From: Oscillatoria princeps RMCB-10
GTDB taxonomy: Bacteria > Cyanobacteriota > Cyanobacteriia > Cyanobacteriales > Oscillatoriaceae
Direction: 5' to 3'
DNA length: 64,000 bases
Assembly (NCBI GenBank): GCA_019359235.1
Contig: JAHHHT010000030.1
Span: forward strand, 1-64,000
In this document: positions 19,401 to 27,674 of the stretch, in pieces
Position numbering within the stretch: the stretch's first letter is position 1
Layout of the letters: the number at the start of each line of letters is the position of its first letter
Notes under the pieces: model-generated
Databases searched by the model: none
Told to the model about the DNA's origin: nothing
The model's input: only the letters and a program-made list of their open reading frames with translations
Translations under genes and position numbers: made by a program

Positions 19401-19593
19401 TCGCTTGGATTAACGCCTCTACAGGCTCTTGCACTCTGTTTTCTAACTGTTCATTGGCCTTTTTCATGGCTCCTTCCGCTGGCAAGCGCTCCGTGATTTT
19501 GCTGGCGACGTTCAGTAGGTGTACGGTAGCACTGCCCGGGTTGCCGGCGCTACCTGGGGTGAACGGCATTTTTAGCTGAGGGAACCAGCTCAC
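16429..19593 (-). CDS. PAS-PAS-PAS-GGDEF-EAL cyclic-di-GMP signalling protein with in-frame repeat insertion
   Basis: 1054 residues. After a coiled N-terminus come PAS1 (about 86-205), PAS2 (about 208-405), a coiled coil (about 405-490), PAS3 (about 495-620), GGDEF (intact GGDEF at 698-702) and EAL (about 800-1050, with EVLLRLEDE at 830 in place of EALLR, and ITETVALASF, ALDDFGSGTSSFAYLK, DYLKIDGSLVK). Both the synthase and phosphodiesterase motifs look usable. No membrane helix is seen, so it should be a cytoplasmic sensor. PAS2 is interrupted at residues 276-351 by two tandem 38-residue copies encoded by a 114-bp element, between VFENLRS and SYESHWVAKDG, which normally lie close together. 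The long N-terminus makes the start uncertain. Confidence 0.88.
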   Translation of the reverse strand: MSWFPQLKMPFTPGSAGNPGSATVHLLNVASKITERLPAEGAMKKANEQLENRVQEPVEALIQANEKLQVEIASRQWTEAALRTSEAELRALLAAMNDVIVVLDARGRYLKIAPTNPSLLHKPATELIGRTLHEVFDRTQADTFLGCIQQALNKGQTVSAQYSLQIGDRLVWFAASISPMVADTAIWVARDITERKLAEEARVQERNFVSAVLDTAGALVMVLDPLGRIVRFNRACEQTAGHSAEEVIGRHFWELFLLPEEVEPVRAVFENLRSCWLLNQPPLSPNGWPPTPASENLSAIDTKLSNLSAIGRQILPNQPPLSSNGGPPTPASENLSAIDTKLSNLSAIGRQIPQSDSYESHWVAKDGTHRRIAWSNTALLDASGSVKYIICTGTDITERANAEAALRQAKQELEIRVAERTAALKESNDSLVVEIVERIRAEKELRQHQERLEELVRERTAELERANAQLRAEIAERQRINELLFQEKELAQVTLHSIGDAVIATDALGRIALINPAAQRLTGWPAQEALGLPVSQVFQPVSEITRKPVENPVESVLRGNRTGCLTNPSLLTARDGTELAIDESVAPIHGSDGQIVGAVLVFHDVTQERVLARQLSWQASHDALTGLVNRREFEGHLKRAMLQAQTQNQQHALCYLDLDRFKIVNDTCGHVAGDELLRQVSSLLQAGVRKTDTLARLGGDEFAVLLQQCPLEQARRVANSLRESIQAFRFVWQDNTFTIGASIGVVAINAESRCLTNVLNAADAACYAAKEQGRNRVHVYEASDSELAQQHSQMQWVSRITKGFEDNRFRLYLQPVVPVTPRRSNREYDEVLLRLEDETGKLVSPMAFIPAAERYNIMHTIDRWVIRTLFAHLSAVEAELNAGSGERHLTADTQQRLYGINLSGASLNDDQFCDFLHEQFATHQIPPQAICFEITETVALASFSKVGQFIRTFKELGCSFALDDFGSGTSSFAYLKNLPVDYLKIDGSLVKNVVDNPVYVAMIEAINRIGHVMGLETIAEFVENDDILKAIRGLGVDYAQGYGIANPYPLALKE
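18541..18768. repeat. 114-bp element, tandem duplicate inserted in frame in a PAS domain
   Basis: Two copies (18541-18654 and 18655-18768) differing at only a few positions. Each begins with a perfect 11-bp inverted repeat (TTTGTCTGCCA / TGGCAGACAAA, centred near 18551 and 18665). The unit length is a multiple of three, so the host frame is kept. Each encodes a Pro/Ser-rich peptide (NQPPLS.NG.PPTPASENLS, then AIDTKLSNLSAIGRQI). Confidence 0.95.
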
Positions 19594-19699
19594 GCTGCCG
19601 GTGGGGAGCGTCTCTCAGAGATATTGCTTGACGATGCTGAATCACTCAGTTAAAAAAACTTAAAATTTTGCGTGACTGTGTGAGGTCTTGGTGTTATAT

Positions 19700-20314
19700 A
19701 TGCTACAAAATCCTAGCGCTCTGCAGCTGTCTGCGATTGTGCTGGCCGGTGGCCAAAGTTCCCGCATGGGTCAGGATAAAGCCCTGCTCGCCCCTGAAGG
19801 CGTTCCCCTGCTGCGGCAGGTTTGTGATATCGCCTTGGAGTGCGCTTCCCGGGTTTATGTGGTGACTTCCTGGCCTGAACGATACGGCGATATCCTGCCT
19901 GCTAGCTGCGAGTTTATTCGAGAAGTTCCTTTGCCCGGAGAGACGCAACCCCACGGGCCCCTTGTGGGGTTGGCCCAAGGACTGGCGCAAGTGCAAACTG
20001 AATGGGTGCTGGCGCTGGCTTGCGATTTGCCTCGGTTGCGGGTTGAGGTGTTGCAGGACTGGATGGGTCTGCTGGCGGGTGCCGGCTCTGATGTTATGGC
20101 ACTTTTACCGCGCGATGCCGGTGTCTGGCAGCCTTTATGCGGTTTCTACCGGCTCCGCTGTCTGCCGGCGCTCAGCGAGTATATCCGCCAGGGGGGGCGG
20201 TCGTTTCAGGGCTGGCTTGCGAACTGTAATGTCCGCGAACTGCCGGTGAGTGACGCGACCGTGCTTTTTAATTGCAACACTCCCGCTGATTTAGAAACAG
20301 TGGTTAGGGGCTAG
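19700..20314 (+). CDS. mobA: Molybdenum cofactor guanylyltransferase
   Basis: 204 residues from ATG 19700; a GTG at 19691, spaced 5 bases after GAGG, is a possible alternative start. The nucleotidyltransferase signature is LAGGQSSRMGQDKALL, followed by VYVVTSWPERY, GPLVGLAQGLAQ, LACDLPRL (metal-binding Asp) and QPLCGFYR. MobA attaches GMP to molybdopterin, forming the dinucleotide cofactor used by enzymes such as nitrate reductase. The length is normal for the family. It is a single gene here, between two large minus-strand signalling genes; a MOSC protein, another molybdenum-cofactor-related fold, lies at 24516. Confidence 0.9.
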   Translation: MLQNPSALQLSAIVLAGGQSSRMGQDKALLAPEGVPLLRQVCDIALECASRVYVVTSWPERYGDILPASCEFIREVPLPGETQPHGPLVGLAQGLAQVQTEWVLALACDLPRLRVEVLQDWMGLLAGAGSDVMALLPRDAGVWQPLCGFYRLRCLPALSEYIRQGGRSFQGWLANCNVRELPVSDATVLFNCNTPADLETVVRG

Positions 20315-20678
20315 TTAGGTGCGTGCGATCCCAATTTTATTTGGGGACGAAACAGTTCTAGCGGGTTTCGACCGCATGAGAGTACACCGCTAGGTCGCGG
20401 GGGATCTAGGTCAAATATACGAACGACGGTGTCGCGGCAGTGGGGGCAGCTGAGAAGCGCTATATATAGCGTTTATATTTGAGTTGTGAAAGCGCACTGG
20501 CCCCCAGAGGTTTCACAAATCATTTAGAACCGCTATATATGTACCTCACTCAGTTGGGATCTGCTATAATAGCAACCCCGACCGCCTTAAAAAGGGGGGA
20601 GCCAGAGCCATCTGTTGCGCGTTTAAATTCAATGGGTACAAGTTGTGGGTGGGGGCCTGAAAAATACCCAGCCAGCTC
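20315..20678. other. Intergenic spacer with dispersed repeats
   Basis: No gene seen. It contains an AAATCATTTAGAACCGCTATA element (about 20517-20537) that recurs elsewhere in the window, and AT-rich palindromic stretches (CGCTATATATAGCG near 20458). Confidence 0.55.
20517..20537. repeat. Dispersed ATCATTTAGAACCGCTATA element
   Basis: A copy of a short repeat also recognisable near 11905 (reverse), 26630, 28853 and 54585. Confidence 0.7.
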
Positions 20679-23315
20679 TCAGTTGCCAGTGCAGAGCGAC
20701 TGCTGAACCGGCAAGACGATGGCAAATTCCGTTCCCTCACCGGTTTGGGAAAATACTTCAATCCGCCCTCCATGCTTTTCGACAATCTGGTAGCAAATGG
20801 CAAGCCCTAGCCCCGTGCCGCGACCCACCGGCTTGGTGGTGAAGAAGGGGTCAAAAATCTTGTTTTTAATTTCCTCTGGAATTCCGGCTCCATTATCTCG
20901 AATTCTCACTATAATATAGTCGGGTTTGGCAGCTTCTGTGCGAATCCAAATACAAGGTGAAAAGCTAGGGGTAAGTGAAGATTCTCCCCCGCTGCAAAGG
21001 GCGGGCGCAATTGGCCCTTCTGATGCCAGGTCGGCGCAATTGGCCTGGACGGGCGAGCGCAAGGCGTCGCCCCTGGGGCAAATCTCTAGGAGGGCGTCGA
21101 TGGCATTGTTGAGCAGGTTGAGAAATACCTGGTTCAGCAGGGCTGGGTAGCACTCAACCAGTGGCAAGTCAGCATATTGCTTGATGACCTCAATCCTCTC
21201 TCGACCGGACAGCTTCTGGACATGCAGCCGGTGATTGAGGATTAACAGTGCGCTCTCAATGCCGGCGTGCGGGTCAGCAGCTTTCATCTCGGCTTCATCC
21301 AGTCGGGAGAAGGAACGCAGTGACAAGACGATCTGGCGAATCCGCTCGGCTCCTGTATTCATGGAATTCAGCAGTTTGGGCAGGTCTTCTGCCAGAAAAT
21401 CCAGGTCAATTTCTTCCTGTTTAGCTTTAATTACAGGAGTTTGGTTAGGGTGCTGTTCGCGGTAAAGCTGCAAAAGCTCGAACAAATTTTCAACGTAGGT
21501 GTTCGTATATTTAAGGTTGCCGTAGATAAAGTTAACCGGGTTGTTGATTTCATGAGCGATGCCGGCTACCATTTGCCCGAGGCCAGACATTTTTTCGCTC
21601 TGAATCAGTTGAGCTTGAGTTTCCTTTAGGTCGTGCAGGGCTGTTTCGAGCTGCTGGGCTTGCTCTCGGGCGAGACGCGCCGAATTAAGGCTCTGAGCGT
21701 AGATTTCGGCTTGGCTGATGGCGATTGCCAGTTGGTCGCAAGCCGCCTGCAGCAGTTCGACTTCATCATCACTCCACAAGCGCAAATTGCTGCAAGAAGC
21801 GCAAGCAACGACACCCATCGCACCGGAGCGGGTGTGAACCGGCAGCAGGAGTGCGGAGGTGAAGCCCAAAGACTGAAAGAATTGCCGCTCTGCTGGATCG
21901 GGTATGGCTTCCACATCAGGGGCGCGGTAAATTTCTGAGTTTAAGAGATTTTGGGCTAGTGAGCAGGTGACATCAGCTGTGCGGCAGTCCGAAAGCGCCT
22001 GAAGGTTGGAATTTTTGGCCGCACACACCACATTCCAAACGGGTGGCGCTTTGTGAGGGTCATACCAAATAAACAGGCACTGATCGAGACGCAGCAGGGA
22101 GTCGATCTCTCGCACAGCTGTTTCCACAATAGTATCGAGGTCGAGAGATTGGCGGATAAGGCTGGCTAGCCGGTTTAGCATTTCGGCACGTTGGGCTTGC
22201 TGTCGCAACTGCTCCTGGCTGCGCAACAGCACTGCCTCTGCCTGCTTGATCTCAATAATTTTACTGTTCAGTTGCCCGATGACATGCCTTAATTGAGTCG
22301 TGCGGGCTTCAACTCTGGTTTCTAGGGCTTGATTCGCCTGTTGCAGCGCTATTTCGGCATGCTTGCGCCCGGTGATGTCGGTAATAATACCGTCAATGCG
22401 GATGGCTGTGCCGGTTTCGTCGCAGACTCGGCTGCTGCGGTCGTGAACCCAGCGCACTTCTCCGCTAAGCCGCACAATGCGGTATTCTATTTCTGCGCTG
22501 CCGGTGGCCACGACTTGGCAGTAGTAGCTCTCAATCAGTGAGCGGTCTTCTGGATGAATGACCGACCGCCAGAGGCTGGGATTCTCGAAGAATTCTCTCA
22601 CAGGACGGCCATAAACTTTTTCGACGGCGGGGTTGAGGTGCAGTATCTCCCACCCCAAGGGCGTTCCCGCAGGAGCGGCGGTGGCGGCAACTGACCAAAC
22701 TACGTTGTCGAGTGAGTTGAGAATGCTATTCAGCCACGCTTCACTCTTGCGCTGCGCTGCTTCTGCCTGAGAGCGCTCTGCCATCTCCCTGTGCAGCGCT
22801 TCCATTGTTATCTCGTGAATCTGCGAACTTGCCAAAAGTAAATGATGGGTGTCCAGCAGCTTCCAGGCTCCCGACTTCATTTTCACCACGACTGGCTCGT
22901 AAAGGAATTCTGCTGGTCGCTGCAAAGACTGCCGAGCTGCTGTAACAATTGAAGTGTCACTCGGTAAAATTAAAACTTCGGTTTCGAGAAATGGGTAAAG
23001 CGTATATAAAGGCCGTTTTGAAAATAAATCCAAGCTGTAGGGACGGCTCATGTACTCAAAAAAACGCCGCCGAGAAACCACCCCCACAAATTCCCCTTGC
23101 TTCCTAATAAGTAGGCCGGGAATAAATGGATTTTCTTCAAAAAAATTTAAAATTTTTCCTCCTGGAGAATCGAACTCAATTTCCGTCTCGCAGAGGGTTA
23201 AGTCCTGCAACGCAGATTGCAAATTAATTGGCTTTTTTCTCTGTTCTGTTATGGCTAGCAACAAGGATTCTGGGCTGGAAAGGTGTAGTAAGGACATAAG
23301 CTTAACTGCGCTCAA
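20679..23315 (-). CDS. CBS-like/PAS/GAF sensor histidine kinase
   Basis: 878 residues. An N-terminal region (about 5-165) resembles paired CBS modules ([42 protein letters not shown]). A PAS domain follows at about 190-320 and a GAF domain at about 385-545. The HisKA box has phospho-acceptor H588 in [12 protein letters not shown], and the HATPase has [45 protein letters not shown]. Between the N and G1 boxes about 45 extra residues occur ([20 protein letters not shown] and following) that the related kinase at 44685 lacks. No membrane segment and no adjacent response regulator; signal and partner are unknown. Confidence 0.87.
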   Translation of the reverse strand: MSAVKLMSLLHLSSPESLLLAITEQRKKPINLQSALQDLTLCETEIEFDSPGGKILNFFEENPFIPGLLIRKQGEFVGVVSRRRFFEYMSRPYSLDLFSKRPLYTLYPFLETEVLILPSDTSIVTAARQSLQRPAEFLYEPVVVKMKSGAWKLLDTHHLLLASSQIHEITMEALHREMAERSQAEAAQRKSEAWLNSILNSLDNVVWSVAATAAPAGTPLGWEILHLNPAVEKVYGRPVREFFENPSLWRSVIHPEDRSLIESYYCQVVATGSAEIEYRIVRLSGEVRWVHDRSSRVCDETGTAIRIDGIITDITGRKHAEIALQQANQALETRVEARTTQLRHVIGQLNSKIIEIKQAEAVLLRSQEQLRQQAQRAEMLNRLASLIRQSLDLDTIVETAVREIDSLLRLDQCLFIWYDPHKAPPVWNVVCAAKNSNLQALSDCRTADVTCSLAQNLLNSEIYRAPDVEAIPDPAERQFFQSLGFTSALLLPVHTRSGAMGVVACASCSNLRLWSDDEVELLQAACDQLAIAISQAEIYAQSLNSARLAREQAQQLETALHDLKETQAQLIQSEKMSGLGQMVAGIAHEINNPVNFIYGNLKYTNTYVENLFELLQLYREQHPNQTPVIKAKQEEIDLDFLAEDLPKLLNSMNTGAERIRQIVLSLRSFSRLDEAEMKAADPHAGIESALLILNHRLHVQKLSGRERIEVIKQYADLPLVECYPALLNQVFLNLLNNAIDALLEICPRGDALRSPVQANCADLASEGPIAPALCSGGESSLTPSFSPCIWIRTEAAKPDYIIVRIRDNGAGIPEEIKNKIFDPFFTTKPVGRGTGLGLAICYQIVEKHGGRIEVFSQTGEGTEFAIVLPVQQSLCTGN

Positions 23316-24214
23316 TGCTGTGTTTAACTAATGGAATCAGATATTTAGACTGTATTGCTGCGCCGGCTCTCCCAAAGGGCTGGTTTGGGAAACTATTTTG
23401 AAGTCCCCCTACTCGACCGAAATTTTGTTGCCACTACCGCCAACCATACAGGGGATTATTTCACCCTCGCTCGGCGAAAATTTGGCGCTCTCTAGTTTTA
23501 ATTAAATCACACACATTTAAATTAAGTCGATTTTTAAAGATTTTTTTTAGATTATCTCCGTCCTCCAGATTTGTCAGTCAAGCAGGGTGTGAGGCGTATC
23601 GCTTTGAAACTGAATCGCTTCCTGAGTATTTAGACTTAAAGTGTATTTAACACTACATACCGGCAGGCCAAAGGGGCTGCCTGATATCCAGTGAGGTTTC
23701 TTGCGTGCCCGGAATTTTTCCCCCTCAATCCTAATTATAGATAATCAACCGGACATGAGAGGAGTGGGTGGGACAGAGAAGCCTGCGCGGGGACAGGTGA
23801 TATCCAGTCAGTTTGCACCGGTGCTGTAAGTCTTGTGCTATTGGGGATTGCGGCGGCGGGAGTGGGGCAGGGATAATTCCAGCCCGGACGGCATCCGGGT
23901 GTGGGGCTAAAGCCCAGCTGCAAACGGGGGCTAAAGCCCAACTGCAAACGGCGCACCGGCACGCCAGGAGTTGGGCCTGAAATGCCAGCAGAAAAGCGCA
24001 CTGCAGTAAAAAACGCAAGCTTGGGGAAGAGCGGTTTCTGTAAATTTGCCACAATTAACCTCTGCGCTTGCCCTTTTTGCAAGCGTTTGTTGGGGTCTGG
24101 GGCGTTCTTTGAGTGACAGTAAATCTAACTAAAGATAGAGGCCGGCTTCCTCATCAAGCGTTTAGACTAGGAGATGAGGATATCTGAATATACAGCTTTG
24201 TGAAGGAGAAAAAT
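23316..24214. other. Intergenic region, no supported gene
   Basis: About 900 bases. Minus-strand frames at 23731-24082 are low-complexity and look random. It holds a small direct repeat GGGCTAAAGCCCA(A/G)CTGCAAACGG near 23908-23950 (each copy has a GGGCTAAAGCCC palindrome), and AT-rich DNA near 23510-23570. The CsbD gene promoter presumably lies near 24120-24180. Confidence 0.5.
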
Positions 24215-24403
24215 ATGAGCCTTGAAGAGAGAGCGAAAGCAGTTGCCAAAAACATTGAAGGCAAAGTGCAAGAAGTAATGGGTGACATTACTGGCAACCA
24301 GAAGGACAAAATTGAAGGTCAAATCAAGCAGGAGGAAGCTGCAGTCAGGCACGCCAAAGAAGACTTGAAAGATTTGGCGAAAGATATAGTAGATAGAGCT
24401 TAG
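24215..24403 (+). CDS. CsbD family stress-response protein
   Basis: 62 residues from ATG 24215, with a strong AAGGAG 7 bases upstream; a GTG five codons earlier overlaps that site and is rejected. The sequence SLEERAKAVAKNIEGKVQEVMGD with DKIEGQIKQEEA is the CsbD pattern, highly charged and helical. CsbD proteins are general-stress proteins induced by the stress sigma factor in Bacillus and found in many cyanobacteria; the molecular role is unknown. Single gene; two GGTGCGTTA palindromes follow it. Confidence 0.9.
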   Translation: MSLEERAKAVAKNIEGKVQEVMGDITGNQKDKIEGQIKQEEAAVRHAKEDLKDLAKDIVDRA

Positions 24404-24428
24404 GTTTTTGCCTGAAAACGAGTCTGTA

Positions 24429-24457
24429 GGGTGCGTTAGCGCCAGCGTAACGCACCC
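24429..24457. repeat. GGGTGCGTTA...TAACGCACCC palindrome, copy 1
   Basis: 10-bp arms around GCGCCAGCG, 25 bases downstream of the CsbD stop. It could act as a terminator-like hairpin but has no T-run. Confidence 0.85.
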
Positions 24458-24485
24458 CACGAAGAGCTTGTTTATAAAGTCTGTA

Positions 24486-24513
24486 GGGTGCGTTAGCGCC
24501 AGCGTAACGCACC
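24486..24513. repeat. GGGTGCGTTA...TAACGCACC palindrome, copy 2
   Basis: A second copy 57 bases after the first, ending just before the stop of the convergent MOSC gene, so the pair lies exactly between two convergent genes. Confidence 0.85.
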
Positions 24514-24515
24514 TA

Positions 24516-25322
24516 CTAAGGTAACTGGGGAATCACAGCATCGCCAGTGGCAACAGCACCGCTACTCGATACCGTGGCCAGGACGCCGGTCTGGGCGTGG
24601 CCAAACTGTTTTTGGAGCAGGGTCAAAAGTGGCACGTCTCGCAAGCCAGTATCGGGATTAACTTCTATGTTGACGCAACGACCGATGCGTGCGGAAACCT
24701 CTATCGAAGCGCCTCCCAGCTGAAACTGCTTGCCAATCCAGCTGAATTCTTCCCAAGCCGGGACGCCCTCTAGGAGAATGTTGGGGCGGAACCGGCGAAC
24801 GTCCACTGGCTGACCGGCTGCCTGAGCGAGTTCGTCCAGGCTTGCCTGACTGAGCAGGGAAATGTGCACCGGCTCGCGATCGGGATAGCGCGTCTCGCCG
24901 CTGCCGGTGCCGGCGAGGTGCAAGGGAGCTCGCTCGGGGTGCCGCGCCGCTTCCGTGGGCTGTTGCGCCGCCAGATAGCCGGTGAAGAAGGCACCGATGC
25001 GCTGGCGCTCGCTCGGGGTGCCGGTGGAAGCAGCCAGCAGCTCGACGCCCTCATGCTTGACAGTGAGCCGGTCAGTGTTTGGGTCATAGGAACAGTCCAG
25101 CGCCGCCAGCCCGGGCCAGTCATTTTGCACGGCGAAGTTTTTTTTGCTCATCCAAGGCACTGCGGGTTCGGGGGCACCGGCGAGAGCGCCACCATACATC
25201 AGGGCAAAGGCGCGATCTCCTTTAATGCCGTGTCCAGCTGTCAGGAACACGCGCTCGCACTGCTCGGGCGTCAGCCCCTTGATCGGATGGATGAATAATT
25301 GCTTGACTTTTGCTGCGCTCAC
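24516..25322 (-). CDS. MOSC domain protein (MOSC N-terminal beta-barrel plus MOSC)
   Basis: 268 residues. The N-terminal barrel starts VKQLFIHPIKGLTPEQCERV, with GIKGDRAFALMY; the MOSC core has PVHISLLSQASLDEL, DVRRFRPNILLEG, FSWIGKQFQLGGASIEVS and the conserved Cys C216 in RIGRCVNIEVNPDTG. MOSC proteins carry sulfur or molybdenum cofactor, as in the molybdenum cofactor sulfurase C-terminus and YcbX/mARC-type reductases. The likely role is reduction of N-hydroxylated compounds or sulfur transfer; this is an inference. It ends the minus-strand iron gene run, 230 bases after the first FTR1 gene, probably in its own unit. Confidence 0.83.
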   Translation of the reverse strand: MSAAKVKQLFIHPIKGLTPEQCERVFLTAGHGIKGDRAFALMYGGALAGAPEPAVPWMSKKNFAVQNDWPGLAALDCSYDPNTDRLTVKHEGVELLAASTGTPSERQRIGAFFTGYLAAQQPTEAARHPERAPLHLAGTGSGETRYPDREPVHISLLSQASLDELAQAAGQPVDVRRFRPNILLEGVPAWEEFSWIGKQFQLGGASIEVSARIGRCVNIEVNPDTGLRDVPLLTLLQKQFGHAQTGVLATVSSSGAVATGDAVIPQLP

Positions 25323-25508
25323 GATTTACTATTTAAAACTAGACATTTCCTATTTTAGATTTTCACCGTTGGATTAATATAACCCAAGTTGCTACTTAAG
25401 GAGGCAGAGCCTCCAAAGCGGCGTTGCCAGGCAGAGCCTGGCAACGAGGGGAGCCTGGTAACGAGGGGAAAATTTAAAATTACCGATTGATTCAAAAACC
25501 GCAGAGAA

Positions 25509-25539
25509 GTAGGGTGCGTTACTGCGTAACGCACCCTAC
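25509..25539. repeat. GTAGGGTGCGTTA...TAACGCACCCTAC palindrome, copy 3
   Basis: Perfect 13-bp arms with a short CTGCG loop, 14 bases past the stop of the FTR1 gene; it may double as a transcript-end hairpin. Confidence 0.85.
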
Positions 25540-25552
25540 AGGCAGAAATTCC

Positions 25553-26485
25553 CTAACCCCTGGTTTGCGGGTTGGGCTGAGCGCCAGTCGCCCGAAAGCC
25601 GAGGCTTTGGAAATAAAACCAGCCGAAGCTGACTAAAAACAACAGATAGCCGGCGGCTTGAGCCAGATAAAGCTTGGCTCGGTAGCCGAAAAGGGCTTTG
25701 AGAACGACGCCTGGGAACTGGCTGTCGGGGAGAGTGCCGGTGGCATCCCAAACCATTGGTCCGAGGATGCAGGAGGTGTTTTTGGAGAAACAGAAGGCGG
25801 CATACTCGGGGTTTAGCCCGGCGAGGGTGCCAAGGGCGGCGTCAAAATTTTTCAGGGCTGAAATCACTAAGCCAGAAACAATCAGGAGGAGAAAAACTCC
25901 CATGATTTGGAAAAACAGGCGGATGTTGATTTTGACGCCCCACTGGAACAGCAGCACGCCAAAAAGCGCCGCACCGGCTAAGCCGGCGATCGCGCCCAAG
26001 GCGGGCGTCAAGCCTTGCTGGAATTTGGCTACAATGAACAGGACGGTTTCAAAGCCTTCTCGCAAGACGGCGATGAAAATTAAGGCAAATACGCCCCAAC
26101 CGGCACTGCCGGTGTCCTGTTTGAGAGCCACACTTACAGCACCCTCGATTTCTGCTTTCAGGGTTTTTGCCTGCTGGCTCATCCAAACCAGCATCCAGCT
26201 GAGCATGGCAATCGCCACGACGCTGAAGACGCCTTGCAGCAGTGGCTTAAACACCGGCGTGTAGGGCTGGTTCGAGGTTTCTACAGCTTGCAGCGCACCA
26301 GCCAGCAGTACGCCAACCAGGGCGCTGGCAAAAATCCCAACCAAAACGCCCGCATACACCCAGGGGTTGAGCTGGCTCTGTTGGGCTTTTTTCAGGCAAG
26401 CCAGGACAATTCCCACAACCAGGGCGGCTTCTACGCCTTCGCGCAGAGCGATCGCAAAAGTAGGCAGGGCAGCACTAAAATCCAT
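25553..26485 (-). CDS. FTR1 family iron permease (copy 1)
   Basis: 310 residues, about seven membrane helices. The iron-binding REXXE motif occurs twice, REGVE at 15-19 and REGFE at 142-146, as required in FTR1/EfeU permeases. In yeast, Ftr1 passes iron only after oxidation by a partnered multicopper oxidase; such an oxidase and a lipoprotein partner lie in the same gene run. This is a close paralog of the gene at 27675 (shared LREGVEAALVVGIVLACLKK and CILGPMVW), with the ferritin-like gene between them. Unlike many bacterial FTR1 proteins it has no large extracytoplasmic N-terminal domain. Confidence 0.9.
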   Translation of the reverse strand: MDFSAALPTFAIALREGVEAALVVGIVLACLKKAQQSQLNPWVYAGVLVGIFASALVGVLLAGALQAVETSNQPYTPVFKPLLQGVFSVVAIAMLSWMLVWMSQQAKTLKAEIEGAVSVALKQDTGSAGWGVFALIFIAVLREGFETVLFIVAKFQQGLTPALGAIAGLAGAALFGVLLFQWGVKINIRLFFQIMGVFLLLIVSGLVISALKNFDAALGTLAGLNPEYAAFCFSKNTSCILGPMVWDATGTLPDSQFPGVVLKALFGYRAKLYLAQAAGYLLFLVSFGWFYFQSLGFRATGAQPNPQTRG

Positions 26486-26502
26486 AAGTTATACGCAATT
26501 TT

Positions 26503-26530
26503 GGATGCATGGATGCATGGATGCATGGAT
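26503..26530. repeat. GGATGCAT octamer tandem repeat, 3.5 copies
   Basis: An 8-bp unit with a palindromic core (ATGCAT), located 18 bases upstream of the FTR1 start codon, i.e. in its leader. Confidence 0.9.
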
Positions 26531-26908
26531 TGAAAAAGGGGGCAGTAACGCCTTTTCAGCCCCAGGGGAAACTACTAGAGCGGTTCTCAGTTAGATGAAC
26601 TGCGCCCCAGGGTTCTGAAATTTACACGAATGATTTAGACTCGCTATATCACGTCAGCTTGAAGCTCCTTAAGATTTCTGAGGTCGGGCATTGGGCGTTC
26701 GGGCATGGGGGACTGGCAAGCTGTTAGGCTAATAATGCGGCTTGTTGGCAAACGGAGGCAGTCGCTTCGGAGCTGGGCACACCACCACGAATGAAAACTT
26801 GCCCCACCGCAGGCAAGCCGGTAGGGCTAAAGCCCTACTACAAACCTTTTCAAGTCAGAGCCTCCTGAGTAGCCTTCCCAGCCAGAGGCTGCGAACGAGG
26901 GGAGGTTT

Positions 26909-26941
26909 AGAAACCCGGTTTCTTAAAGAAACCGGGTTTCT
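26909..26941. repeat. Dispersed palindrome, AAACCCGGTTTCTT family (perfect)
   Basis: Perfect 15-bp arms AGAAACCCGGTTTCT / AGAAACCGGGTTTCT. It lies 40 bases downstream of the ferritin-like gene's stop. Confidence 0.93.
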
Positions 26942-26982
26942 CCAGTTTCTTCTCAACTTTCAGTTGAAGTCCGACCGCAAAC

Positions 26983-27417
26983 TTACTTGAAATCGCGCAA
27001 CATCTTTTTGATTTCTAGGTTGTGCATTTCTTCCTGGCCAATCTGGGTGCGGGCGAATTCTTCCAGATAAATGCTGGCATCTTCCACAATGTCGAGTAAT
27101 TGTTTGTAGAGTTCCAGCGCTTTTTTCTCGTGGTTGAGGCTTTCCTGCAAAATGTCCTGCACCGTGTGTTTGTCGGTTTCCTCAATGGGATATATCTTCA
27201 GGCTGGGATGCCCTTCTAAGCCGGTGATGATTTCTCCCACTTGCTGGGCGTGGAGCAAGGACTCACTCGCCTGAGCTTTAAAAAAGTTGACGATCGGAAT
27301 GCGGTTTGGCCCTGTCACCATCAGGGAATAGTGGGTGTAGCGCACTACCCCTGCCAGTTCAAATTCCATGATGGCGTTCAGCAGGTCGGTGGTTTTTTGG
27401 AGGTCAAGCTCTCTCAT
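26983..27417 (-). CDS. Bacterioferritin/ferritin-like di-iron protein
   Basis: 144 residues, four-helix ferritin-like. Candidate ligands follow the bacterioferritin pattern: E18 or E20 (MEFE), E52 and H56 (SESLLHAQQ), E97 (NHEKK), E129/E130 and H132 (GQEEMHNLE). It is slightly shorter than classic bacterioferritin (about 155-160), and there is no methionine at position 52 where the heme ligand usually is. It probably oxidises and holds iron delivered by the flanking FTR1 permeases. Both neighbours are FTR1 genes on the same strand, about 260 and 500 bases away. Confidence 0.82.
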   Translation of the reverse strand: MRELDLQKTTDLLNAIMEFELAGVVRYTHYSLMVTGPNRIPIVNFFKAQASESLLHAQQVGEIITGLEGHPSLKIYPIEETDKHTVQDILQESLNHEKKALELYKQLLDIVEDASIYLEEFARTQIGQEEMHNLEIKKMLRDFK

Positions 27418-27674
27418 TATCTCTTGTATTTCTGTTCGGCAGATTACTCTTCATTATAGGGAAAATGGGGACAGGTGAAAAGCCTCCCCCCTTTATCCCC
27501 TATACTCCGTTACAATAATCATTTTATGCTCCTGAAGTGCGAGGTGGGCGCAGGTTCGCATTCAGCCCTGTTCTCGAAGTCACGATCGCGCTCAGGGCTG
27601 GCTGCGAACTAGTGCCAGGGGCAGTCGCCCTTATGTCAACTCCCAATTGACCACTCGGAATTGGAAAAAAGCAT

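Larger units (their letters stand above)
26486..26982. other. Intergenic region between FTR1 copy 1 and the ferritin-like gene
   Basis: About 500 bases. It holds a GGATGCAT tandem repeat next to the FTR1 start, a degenerate ATGATTTAGACTCGCTATA element near 26632, and an AAACCCGGTTTCTT palindrome at 26909-26941. Upstream control sites for the FTR1 gene (for example a Fur box) were looked for and no convincing match was found. Confidence 0.5.

Noticed and set aside
23731-24082. Minus-strand ORFs of 107-115 codons in the gap before CsbD
   Set aside because: Biased composition, no motif, no ribosome-binding site, and repeated GGGCTAAAGCCC blocks.
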